Assembly: GCA_915069725.1 (NCBI GenBank)
Contig: CAJZFF010000011.1
Coordinates: 1 to 13,386, forward strand
DNA: 13,386 nt
Source of the DNA: an uncultured Actinomyces sp.
GTDB taxonomy: Bacteria > Actinomycetota > Actinomycetes > Actinomycetales > Actinomycetaceae
Direction: 5' to 3'
The position numbers and the translations under genes were made by a program. Under the pieces are notes generated by a model. The model searched no databases, was not told the origin of the DNA, and was given only the letters and a program-made list of their open reading frames with translations. Positions 1 to 6,443 of this stretch are shown one piece after another; the stretch's first letter is position 1, and every line of letters starts with the position of its first letter.

Positions 1-267
1 CCGCCTCCGCCTGACTCCCCCGTCACACGGGAACGACGCCGCACCGCCCCGCGCAGACAAGGTTGTCTCAAGGGCGGGGCCGCTCAGACGCCGTGCACGC
101 ACTGCACGAGGGTGGGGTGCTACTGAAGGAGGGTCGGGGGTACTCCGGGTGGGTGGGGTCCTCGTGCAGTACGCACAACCCTCGGCCAGTGGATCCCGAC
201 CCTCGTGGAGTAGGCCGCCCCGCTGCGGGACCCGAACAAGGCAGCCAACCAGGAACCGAAGACAGCG
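1..267. other. Gene-free segment with strong inverted repeats
   Basis: I see no credible gene here; the open frames lack ribosome binding sites and resemble no family I know. The stretch does hold marked secondary-structure potential. CCGCCC (44-49) faces GGGCGG (72-77), enclosing AGACA/TGTCT (55-59/64-68). CGTGCA (92-97) faces TGCACG (103-108). A perfect 11-base inverted repeat joins 101-111 to 160-170. A perfect 10-base inverted repeat joins 129-138 to 195-204. A run of five G-tracts lies at 131-158. It sits downstream of the tRNA-Leu terminator on the minus strand; what lies left of position 1 is unknown. It could be a non-coding RNA, the regulatory region or tail of a gene outside the window, or simply GC-rich spacer. 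Confidence 0.4.
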
Positions 268-297
268 AAAGGCCCGGACCATGTGGCCCGGGCCTTT
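268..297 (-). terminator. Hairpin terminator of tRNA-Leu
   Basis: AAAGGCCCGG (268-277) and CCGGGCCTTT (288-297) form a perfect 10-base-pair stem with a 10-base loop. It begins 8 bases past the 3' end of the tRNA-Leu gene on the minus strand. The stem ends in only three Ts in either direction, so the U-tract is short, but position and stem strength fit an intrinsic terminator for the tRNA transcript. It would also work on the plus strand and could insulate the region. Confidence 0.7.
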
Positions 298-305
298 CCG
301 TTCTG

Positions 306-389
306 TGCGCGGGGGGGGACTCGAACCCCCATGATCGTAAGATCACACGGACCTGAACCGTGCGCGTCTACCAATTCCGCCACTCGCGC
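306..389 (-). tRNA. tRNA-Leu (anticodon CAG)
   Basis: Read on the minus strand, the sequence folds as a class II tRNA. The 5' acceptor strand GCGCGAG is followed by TG and a D-arm closed by GCG/CGC. The anticodon stem CACGG/CCGTG carries the loop TTCAGGT, giving anticodon CAG, which reads CUG. The long variable arm TGATC-TTAC-GATCA is typical of tRNA-Leu, and the T-arm is GGGGG-TTCGAGT-CCCCC. The discriminator base is A and the 3' CCA is not encoded. One oddity is an A·C mismatch at acceptor pair 6-67, where A-T would be expected. A tRNA-Leu also neighbours fhaA in M. tuberculosis, which supports conserved synteny. The call is secure. Confidence 0.96.
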
Positions 390-403
390 GAGAAGCGAGC
401 ATG

Positions 404-434
404 AGACTAGCCTGCCATCCCCGCCCGCGTCCAA
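404..434 (-). promoter_or_regulatory. Candidate promoter of tRNA-Leu
   Basis: On the minus strand TAGTCT (409 to 404) matches the TANNNT form of an actinobacterial -10 box, and TTGGAC (434 to 429) resembles a -35 box. The 19-base spacing is slightly long. Transcription would begin around 397, some 8 bases before the mature tRNA 5' end, which is reasonable for a tRNA. Inference from motif matching only. Confidence 0.4.
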
Positions 435-500
435 TCCTCACCGCCATATCCGGCCGTGAGACCGCTCACGACACAATTACCTCACACAGAGGGGGCCGTC

Positions 501-541
501 TTCCCTGCGATGGCTTCGCTACCGTTACGATGGGAACGGTA
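501..541 (+). promoter_or_regulatory. Candidate operon promoter overlapped by a 22-base dyad
   Basis: TACGAT (526-531) fits a TANNNT -10 box. The only upstream partner, TTCCCT at 501-506, is a poor -35 at 19 bases. The hexamer is embedded in a perfect interrupted palindrome, TACCGTT (520-526) and AACGGTA (535-541) with 8 bases between the arms. A dyad of this shape over a promoter suggests an operator for a dimeric regulator, though it could equally be an RNA stem if transcription starts further upstream. This would be the promoter for the seven-gene fhaA-pknB operon. No experimental start is visible from sequence. Confidence 0.4.
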
Positions 542-543
542 TC

Positions 544-592
544 GGCCTGCACGCAGGTCCGTGCAGGCCCATAGCGAGGCGGGACAGTCCCG
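544..592 (+). promoter_or_regulatory. Structured 5' leader of the fhaA operon
   Basis: Just after the putative promoter, GGCCTGCAC (544-552) and GTGCAGGCC (561-569) form a perfect 9-base-pair stem with an 8-base loop. A second short inverted repeat, CGGGAC and GTCCCG (580-585/587-592), follows. Both lie before the fhaA ribosome binding site, so a transcript starting near 537 would have a folded leader of about 110 bases. No U-tract follows the stems, so neither looks like a classical terminator. I recognise no known riboswitch family. Possible roles are mRNA stabilisation or translational control. Confidence 0.45.
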
Positions 593-630
593 TCTCCCGG
601 CTCCATCCCGGGGGCCGCCACACCATATTT

Positions 631-638
631 GGGGGAGG
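631..638 (+). promoter_or_regulatory. Ribosome binding site deciding the fhaA start
   Basis: GGGGGAGG lies 8 bases before the ATG at 647. An upstream in-frame TTG at 629 would place the binding site inside the coding sequence, so the ATG at 647 is preferred. Confidence 0.85.
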
Positions 639-646
639 TACTGTCC

Positions 647-1354
647 ATGGGATTCCTGGACAAGTTCGAGAAGGGCGTCGAGAACGTCACGAACCGCGCC
701 ATGTCCCGTTTCTCGGACGACATCGAGCCCATCGAGATCGCCTCGAAGCTCCGCGAGACCATGGACAAGCGCGCCGCGTCCTTCGCCCGCGACCGCTCCG
801 TGGTTCCCAACATCTTCCGCATCCACCTCACCCCACCGAGCATTGAGCGCATCACCGCCTGGGGCCAGGACGAGATGGTGCGTCAGATGGAGGAGGTCGC
901 CACCTCGCACGCCGCGGACCAGGGCTACTCCTTCGTCGGCCCGGTCGAGGTCTCCTTCCTCGTCAACAACAACCCCAACGCCCCGGCCATCGAGATCGAG
1001 TCCTCCACGCGACGCGGCGCCGCCGCCCCGGCCGCCTCGGCCACCGCCACCCCGGCGCACCCGATCGTCGACATCAACGGCCAGCGCTACCTGCTCACCG
1101 GGCCGGTCACCGTCATCGGGCGCGGCTCAGAGGCGGACATCATCGTCGACGACTCCGGCGTCTCCCGCCGTCACCTGGAGATCCGCCTGACGCACGGCAA
1201 CGCCATCGCCAGCGACCTGGGCTCCACCAACGGCACCTTCGTCGAGGGCCAGCGGGTCGACGCCGTCACGCTCGTGGACGGCAACACCCTCACCATCGGC
1301 CGCACCCAGATCCTGTTCTGGGATGGCACCCAGAACAGCGGAGTCAACGGTTGA
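647..1354 (+). CDS. fhaA: FhaA: DUF3662 and FHA domain phosphothreonine-binding protein
   Basis: This 235-residue cytoplasmic protein begins MGFLDKFEKGVENVTNRAMS. The N-terminal DUF3662 (FhaA N-terminal) domain covers about residues 1-115. A short Ala/Pro linker follows (about 120-138), then an FHA domain (about 145-226) with the canonical phosphothreonine-pocket signatures IGRG (157-160), SRRH (173-176) and GSTNGT (192-197). In mycobacteria FhaA is a PknB substrate that binds phosphorylated partners such as the MviN/MurJ pseudokinase region and modulates peptidoglycan synthesis. The M. tuberculosis protein is about 527 residues, so this one is compact and lacks the long central linker. It is first in the operon, and its TGA overlaps the TTG start of fhaB. 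The ATG is chosen for its ribosome binding site. Family assignment is firm; partners here are inferred. Confidence 0.93.
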   Translation: MGFLDKFEKGVENVTNRAMSRFSDDIEPIEIASKLRETMDKRAASFARDRSVVPNIFRIHLTPPSIERITAWGQDEMVRQMEEVATSHAADQGYSFVGPVEVSFLVNNNPNAPAIEIESSTRRGAAAPAASATATPAHPIVDINGQRYLLTGPVTVIGRGSEADIIVDDSGVSRRHLEIRLTHGNAIASDLGSTNGTFVEGQRVDAVTLVDGNTLTIGRTQILFWDGTQNSGVNG

Positions 1355-1827
1355 GCGCACTCGCCTTCACGATCCTGCGGCTGGGCTATCTGGTCCTGCT
1401 CTGGTTCTTCCTGTACCTCATCGTGCGTGTCATGCGCCGCGATATGGCCGACTCCCCCGTCGCCGGCCCGTCACGTCGACGCTCCGCGGGCGGCTCCGAG
1501 CAGCCCTCGGGCCCGCCCCCCAGGGGCCGACGCCGCAGCGCCACCCGCCTGGTCATCACCGAGGGCCCCCTGGCCGGCTCGACCGTGCCCCTGAGCCCCT
1601 CGTCGATCATCATCGGCCGCTCGCCCTCCTGCACCCTGGTCCTCGATGACTCCTACGCCTCATCGCGCCACGCCCGCGTCTTCCCCAAGGACGGCGCCTG
1701 GTGGCTGGAGGACCTGGGATCCACCAACGGAACCATGATGGACGGCCGCCCCGTGCACGGCGCCGTGGAGCTCCCCATGAACATTCCTGTCAGAATCGGC
1801 CAAACGACGCTGGAGCTGCGCTCATGA
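1351..1827 (+). CDS. fhaB: FhaB (FipA-like): membrane-anchored FHA domain protein
   Basis: This is a 158-residue protein starting at TTG, in the TTGA overlap with fhaA. GGAG at 1340-1343, 7 bases upstream, supports the start. One N-terminal membrane segment (about residues 5-26) is followed by basic residues, a disordered Pro/Arg/Ser linker (about 33-64) and a C-terminal FHA domain (about 68-156). The domain has IGR (88-90), SSRH (104-107) and GSTNGT (123-128). Length and architecture match mycobacterial FhaB, about 155 residues and also called FipA, which is linked to septal FtsZ/FtsQ complexes under oxidative stress. It presumably tethers phosphothreonine recognition to the membrane beside RodA, PbpA and the kinases. 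Its stop overlaps the pstP start as ATGA. Confidence 0.93.
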   Translation: MSALAFTILRLGYLVLLWFFLYLIVRVMRRDMADSPVAGPSRRRSAGGSEQPSGPPPRGRRRSATRLVITEGPLAGSTVPLSPSSIIIGRSPSCTLVLDDSYASSRHARVFPKDGAWWLEDLGSTNGTMMDGRPVHGAVELPMNIPVRIGQTTLELRS

Positions 1828-3245
1828 CCATCTCCCTGCGCTTCGCCGCACGCTCCGACGTCGGCCTGGTCCGCCAGTCCAACCAGGACTCGGGCTATGC
1901 CGGCCCCCACCTGTGCCTTCTGTGCGACGGGATGGGCGGACCTGCGGGCGGAGACATCGCCTCGGCGGTCGCCGTCGAGCACCTCATGCCCCTGGACGCC
2001 GACTCCCACCAGGCCGGCGAGCTGTTGGGCCTCATGCGCGACGCCGTCCAGGCCGCCCACACCGAGCTCGTCACCCTGTCCTCGCAGGACCCCGACCTCG
2101 CCGGCCTGGGCACCACCTGCATCGGCGTCATGCGCAGCGGCAACAAGCTCGCCATGGTCCACGTGGGCGACTCGCGCGCCTACATGCTGCGCGACGGCAC
2201 CCTCACCCAGGTCACCACCGACCACACCTTCGTGGAGTACCTCGTGGAGACCGGGCGCCTGACCCGGGACCAGGCCCGCCAGCACCCGCAGCGCTCGGTC
2301 CTCCTGCGCGTCCTGGGCGACACCGAGGGCGAGGTCCAGCTCGACGAGTCGATCCGCGAGGCCGTTCCCGGCGACCGCTGGCTGCTGTGCTCCGATGGCC
2401 TGAGCGGCCCGGTGACCGCCGAGACCATCGGTGAGGTCCTGGCCGGCGTCGCCGACCCCGGTCAGGCCGCCGACCAGCTCATTGACCTGGCCCTGCGCGC
2501 CGGCGGACCGGACAACGTCACCGCCGTCGTCTTCGACGTCGTCAAGGACGACCCCGAGCCCCAGACCGTCCCGCAGGTGGTGGGCAGCGCAGCCACCGAG
2601 CGCCTCGCCCAGGAGCGCGCCGCAGCCGCCCACCGTGCCGGCGACGAGCAGGCCGAGGCCAAGGACACCGAGGCCGCCAGCCCCGCCGCCAAGGCCGCGG
2701 CCCTCATGGCCACCCTTGAGGACAAGCCCGAGGCCGCCTCCGCCAAGGAGTCCTCCGAGGTCGACGAGGCCATCGCCGCCGAGGCCGCCACCCAGGAGAA
2801 GGCCCGACGCCGCCACCGCCGTCGGGTCCTCGTGGGCAGCCTCGTCCTGCTGGCCACGCTCGTCGGCGCCAGCGCCCTGTTCTACCGCTGGACCCAGACC
2901 CGCTACTACGTCTCCACCTACAAGGGCGAGGTCGCCATCTACCAGGGGATCCCCCAGTCCGTCGGCCCGCTCAAGCTGAGCCACTCGGTCAAGACTTACG
3001 CGGACCTGCCCGTGGAGGCCCTCGATCACAACATCCGCGAGCGCCTGGAGGCCACCGTCACCCAGTCGTCGATGAGCGCCGCGGAGACCTACGTGGACAA
3101 GACGGTCCGCTCCTACCGCAAGCAGGCCCCCGCCCCGCAGGGCACCGCGAGCCCCACGGCCAAGCCCTCCTCCTCGTCCTCCTCCACCCCATCGCCGGCC
3201 TCCGCCACACCGACCCAGCCCGCCAAGCCCGGGCAGGAGGGGTGA
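1824..3245 (+). CDS. pstP: PstP: membrane PP2C-family Ser/Thr protein phosphatase
   Basis: This 473-residue protein reverses PknA/PknB phosphorylation. The cytoplasmic PPM/PP2C domain (about 1-242) shows the ordered metal and phosphate motifs: SDVGLVRQSNQD (11-22), CDGMGG (34-39), GTTC (96-99), HVGDSRAY (113-120), CSDG (189-192) and GGPDN (227-231). The predicted metal-binding aspartates D22, D35, D191 and D230 are all present, so it should be active. A long Ala/Glu-rich linker (about 250-328) leads to a basic stretch, one membrane helix (about 334-354) and a small extracellular domain (about 358-434). A Ser/Pro/Thr tail ends the protein. The ATG at 1824 overlaps the fhaB stop and has GGAG 8 bases upstream; an in-frame start near 1701 lies inside fhaB and is rejected. 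M. tuberculosis PstP has the same layout. Confidence 0.95.
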   Translation: MTISLRFAARSDVGLVRQSNQDSGYAGPHLCLLCDGMGGPAGGDIASAVAVEHLMPLDADSHQAGELLGLMRDAVQAAHTELVTLSSQDPDLAGLGTTCIGVMRSGNKLAMVHVGDSRAYMLRDGTLTQVTTDHTFVEYLVETGRLTRDQARQHPQRSVLLRVLGDTEGEVQLDESIREAVPGDRWLLCSDGLSGPVTAETIGEVLAGVADPGQAADQLIDLALRAGGPDNVTAVVFDVVKDDPEPQTVPQVVGSAATERLAQERAAAAHRAGDEQAEAKDTEAASPAAKAAALMATLEDKPEAASAKESSEVDEAIAAEAATQEKARRRHRRRVLVGSLVLLATLVGASALFYRWTQTRYYVSTYKGEVAIYQGIPQSVGPLKLSHSVKTYADLPVEALDHNIRERLEATVTQSSMSAAETYVDKTVRSYRKQAPAPQGTASPTAKPSSSSSSTPSPASATPTQPAKPGQEG

Positions 3246-3246
3246 G

Positions 3247-4944
3247 ATGACTGCTGCTCCCGGCCCCCTGGGCGCCCCCGCGGGCGTCGCGACCATCCAG
3301 CCCGCCGGCGTCGCTCGATACTCAGGACGCTGGGCGGAGGCGGCGCTGCTCGGCGTCGCCCTGGTCCTGGGGCTGGGCGGCTTCGTGCTCACTGCTCTCA
3401 ACCGCACGGGTTCCTCCCCGGCGCAGACCGTGGGCGTGGCCATCGCCTTCCTCGTCCTGACCGTCCTCATGCACCTGTGTGTGCGCTACGCCGCCCCGTG
3501 GGCCGATCCGGTGCTCCTGCCGACGGCAGTAGCGCTCAACGGGATCGGCCTGGCCATGATCCGACGCTTGGATCTGGCCTATGAGGCCAACGAGCAGTGG
3601 CAGTTCTATGTGGGCTCCAAGCAGCTGGTCTGGACACTGCTGGGCGTCATCCTCTTCGCCGTCACGCTCCTGCTGCTGCGCGACTACCGGCGCCTGAGGC
3701 GCTGGGACCGTTGGGCCATGTGGTCCGGCCTGGTCTTCCTCATCCTTCCCTTCGTCCCGGGCATCGGCCAGAGCATCAACGGAGCCCGGATCTGGATCCG
3801 GATCGGCCCCATGAGCTTCCAGCCGGCCGAGCTGTCCAAGGTGCTGCTGGCGGTCTTCTTCGCCTCCTACCTCGTGGCCAACCGGGACAACCTGGCCCTG
3901 GCGGGCCGCAAGGTCCTGTGGATGAGCCTGCCGCGCGCCCGGCACCTGGGCCCCTTGTTCATCGTGTGGGGCGTGAGCATCTGCGTCCTGGTCCTGCAGA
4001 AGGACCTGGGTTCCTCGGTGCTGCTGTTCGGCCTGTTCGTCGTCGTCCTGTACGTGGCCACTGACCGGCCCTCCTGGCTGCTCATCGGTGCCGCCCTGTT
4101 CCTCCCGGCGGCCTGGTTCGCGGCCACGCACCTCAACCACGTCCAGCAGCGCATCAACGGCTGGCTCCACGCCACCGACAATGCCGTATACAACGCCGCG
4201 GGCGGCTCCTGGCAGCTGCTGACGGGCATGTTCGGGATGTCCACCGGCGGGCTCATGGGCGCCGGCTGGGGCAAGGGCTCACCGACCCTGGTCACCTTCG
4301 CCAACTCCGACTTCATCTTCGCCTCACTGGGTGAGGAGCTGGGGCTGACCGGCACGCTCGTCCTCCTCATGCTCTACCTCGTCCTCATCCAGCGAGGACT
4401 GCGCACCGCCGTGCTGCTGCGCGACGGCTTCGGCAAGCTCCTGGCCGTGGGCCTGTCCTTCGCCGTCGCCCTGCAGATCTTCGTGGTCATCGGCGGTGTC
4501 ACCCGGCTCATCCCGCTGACGGGGCTGACCCTGCCCTTCCTGGCCTACGGCGGCTCCTCACTCATCGCCAACTGGATCATCCTGGCCCTCCTGCTGCGCC
4601 TGTCCGACGCCGCCCGGCGGCCGGCCACCCACGCGCCGCGGATCATCGACACCGCCGAGCTGCCGCTGTCCCTGCGCCGTCGGGTCCAGGACGCCGGAGC
4701 CGAGGAGTCGATGGCCCAGGCCGCCGATGACGCACCCGCTGGAGGCTCACCGGCCGACACCGGGGGCTACGCCTCCCCGTCGGCCGCATCCGGCCTCGGC
4801 AACCTGGAGGATGACGCCCGGCCCGCCGTCGCCGTCAGTCCGGAGGCGCCGCCTCCGCCGCACACCGCACCGGACGGGGAGACCCTGCGCTCATCGCGGG
4901 CCCCGGGCTTCACCGACGACACTGACAGGAGGCAGCTGCCATGA
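3247..4944 (+). CDS. rodA: RodA: SEDS-family peptidoglycan glycosyltransferase
   Basis: This 565-residue polytopic membrane protein (about 12 helices to residue 452) polymerises lipid II into glycan strands with a class B PBP. SEDS hallmarks are INGARIWIRIGPMSFQPAE (177-195), QKDLGSS (251-257) carrying the conserved acidic residue D253, NSDFIFASLGEELG (353-366) and the late PFLAYGGSS (430-438). Pairing with pbpA directly downstream argues for RodA rather than FtsW, which normally lies in the dcw cluster. A cytoplasmic tail of about 110 residues after 455 is rich in Pro, Ala, Ser and acidic residues. It is long for the family and holds Thr residues near acidic ones, so it could be a kinase or FHA target (inference). 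AGGAGG (3235-3240) precedes the ATG, 1 base after the pstP stop; the TGA overlaps pbpA. Confidence 0.95.
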   Translation: MTAAPGPLGAPAGVATIQPAGVARYSGRWAEAALLGVALVLGLGGFVLTALNRTGSSPAQTVGVAIAFLVLTVLMHLCVRYAAPWADPVLLPTAVALNGIGLAMIRRLDLAYEANEQWQFYVGSKQLVWTLLGVILFAVTLLLLRDYRRLRRWDRWAMWSGLVFLILPFVPGIGQSINGARIWIRIGPMSFQPAELSKVLLAVFFASYLVANRDNLALAGRKVLWMSLPRARHLGPLFIVWGVSICVLVLQKDLGSSVLLFGLFVVVLYVATDRPSWLLIGAALFLPAAWFAATHLNHVQQRINGWLHATDNAVYNAAGGSWQLLTGMFGMSTGGLMGAGWGKGSPTLVTFANSDFIFASLGEELGLTGTLVLLMLYLVLIQRGLRTAVLLRDGFGKLLAVGLSFAVALQIFVVIGGVTRLIPLTGLTLPFLAYGGSSLIANWIILALLLRLSDAARRPATHAPRIIDTAELPLSLRRRVQDAGAEESMAQAADDAPAGGSPADTGGYASPSAASGLGNLEDDARPAVAVSPEAPPPPHTAPDGETLRSSRAPGFTDDTDRRQLP

Positions 4945-6443
4945 ACCGACAGATCCGTCAGGTCGCCTTCCTGGTGCTGGTCATGTTCGCCACGCTGGCC
5001 CTGTCCGTCACCAGCGTCCAGGGCCTGGCCCGCCCCTCCGTGTGGGAGTCGTGGTCGGCCAACGGGGCCCTCAACTCCGACCCGCGCAACCGCCGCACCG
5101 TCAGCCGCAACTTCGACACCGAGCGGGGCCCGATCCTCCTGGCCGGCGGCACCACGATCGCCAGCACCCAGAAGTCCGACGACGGCCAGGGCTCAGAGGA
5201 CTATCAGCGCGTCTACGCCAACGGGCCGCTCTACGCCCCGGTGACCGGGTACTTCTCTCCCGCCTTCGCCTCCATGACCGGCATGGAGAAGGAGGGCAAC
5301 TCCGTGCTCAACGGGGATGACCCCTCCCTGTTCTCCTCCCGGATCAAGACCCTCATCACCGGTGACTCCCAGCGGGGCGGGGCCGTGGAGCTGACCATCA
5401 AGCCCGAGATCCAGCAGGCCGCCTACGACGCCCTGGCCGGGCGCGAGGGCGCCGTCGTCGCCCTGGACCCCAAGACCGGGGCCATCCTGGCGCTGGTCTC
5501 CACCCCCTCCTACGACCCCTCGGCCTTCGCGACCCGCAACGGGAACGCCGCCAATGAGGCCAACGCGACCCTCAGCCAGGACTCGTCCCGTCCCCTGGAC
5601 AACCGGGCCATCGCCGGCAACCGCTACCCGCCGGGGTCGACCTTCAAGATCATCACCACGGCGGCGGCACTGCGCACCGGCAAGATCAAGCCCGACCAGG
5701 AGGTCGACGCCCCCGACACCATCACCCTGCCGGGCACCAGCCACTCCCTGGAGAACTACGGCGGGGAGTCCTGCGGCGGCGGTCGGACTACCTTCTCCAA
5801 AGCCTTCGCCGAGTCCTGCAACACCCCCTTCGCGCAGCTGGCCATCAACGTCGGCGAGGAGGAGCTCTCCAAGGAGGCGAAGAACTGGGGCTTCGACTCC
5901 GACCTGTCCATCCCGCTGAAGGTCACGCCGTCGACCTACCCGCACAACGACTCCCAGGCGCAGACCGCGATGGCCGGCATCGGTCAGGCCTCGGTGCAGG
6001 CGACCCCCCTCATGATGGCGATGGTGGCAGCCACCGTGGCCAACAAGGGCGAGCAGATGACCCCCTACCTGGTCTCGCGCACCCTGGACCCCGACCTCAA
6101 CGAGGTCAGCTCCACCTCCACGAAGGTGGCCCGCACCCCGATCGACTCGGCCACCGCCTCCTCCCTGTCCTCCCTCATGCAGACCGCCGTCGCCGAGGGC
6201 ACGGGCACCAGCGCCCAGGTCTCCGGGGTCCAGGTGGCCGGCAAGACCGGTACCGCCGAGACCGGCACGGACAGCGGCCCCACCACCTGGTTCGTGGGCT
6301 TCGCCGGCACCGACATCGACAAGCCTGAGATCGCCCTGGCCGTCGTGCTCGACGGCAATGCGGAGACCGAGGACGGCGCCACCGGCGGCAAGATCGCCGG
6401 ACCCGTCGCCGCCCAGGTCATCGATGCGGCGGTGAACCAGTGA
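4941..6443 (+). CDS. pbpA: PbpA: class B penicillin-binding protein (transpeptidase)
   Basis: This 500-residue enzyme cross-links peptidoglycan stem peptides outside the membrane and is the natural partner of the adjacent RodA. An N-terminal signal-anchor helix (about 8-29) is followed by a non-catalytic pedestal (about 50-150) and the transpeptidase domain (about 165-498). All three active-site motifs are intact: S233-T-F-K236 (nucleophile S233), S292-C-N294 and K435-T-G437. Length and layout match M. tuberculosis PbpA (491 residues), which is needed for septation and is reported to be a PknB substrate. AGGAGG (4927-4932) sits 8 bases before the ATG, inside the end of rodA, and the start overlaps the rodA stop. 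It is the expected beta-lactam target of this cluster. Confidence 0.95.
   Translation: MNRQIRQVAFLVLVMFATLALSVTSVQGLARPSVWESWSANGALNSDPRNRRTVSRNFDTERGPILLAGGTTIASTQKSDDGQGSEDYQRVYANGPLYAPVTGYFSPAFASMTGMEKEGNSVLNGDDPSLFSSRIKTLITGDSQRGGAVELTIKPEIQQAAYDALAGREGAVVALDPKTGAILALVSTPSYDPSAFATRNGNAANEANATLSQDSSRPLDNRAIAGNRYPPGSTFKIITTAAALRTGKIKPDQEVDAPDTITLPGTSHSLENYGGESCGGGRTTFSKAFAESCNTPFAQLAINVGEEELSKEAKNWGFDSDLSIPLKVTPSTYPHNDSQAQTAMAGIGQASVQATPLMMAMVAATVANKGEQMTPYLVSRTLDPDLNEVSSTSTKVARTPIDSATASSLSSLMQTAVAEGTGTSAQVSGVQVAGKTGTAETGTDSGPTTWFVGFAGTDIDKPEIALAVVLDGNAETEDGATGGKIAGPVAAQVIDAAVNQ

Noticed and set aside
63..434. Small frames of 60-104 codons overlapping the tRNA and upstream segment
   Set aside because: They cross the tRNA gene or its terminator and encode biased Pro/Gly/Arg sequence.
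629..646. Upstream TTG start for fhaA
   Set aside because: It would put the strong GGGGGAGG binding site inside the gene; ATG 647 has ideal spacing.
1701..1823. N-terminal extension of pstP from an upstream in-frame start
   Set aside because: It lies inside the FHA domain of fhaB; the PP2C domain starts at ATG 1824 with GGAG upstream.
1653..3470. 605-codon open frame on the minus strand opposite pstP
   Set aside because: It lies wholly opposite well-supported genes; such frames are a by-product of high GC at third codon positions. Its product is low-complexity Gly/Val/Leu sequence with no domain.
3247..4944. FtsW instead of RodA
   Set aside because: The SEDS family fits both, but adjacency to pbpA and pstP/pknAB is the classic RodA context in Actinobacteria.
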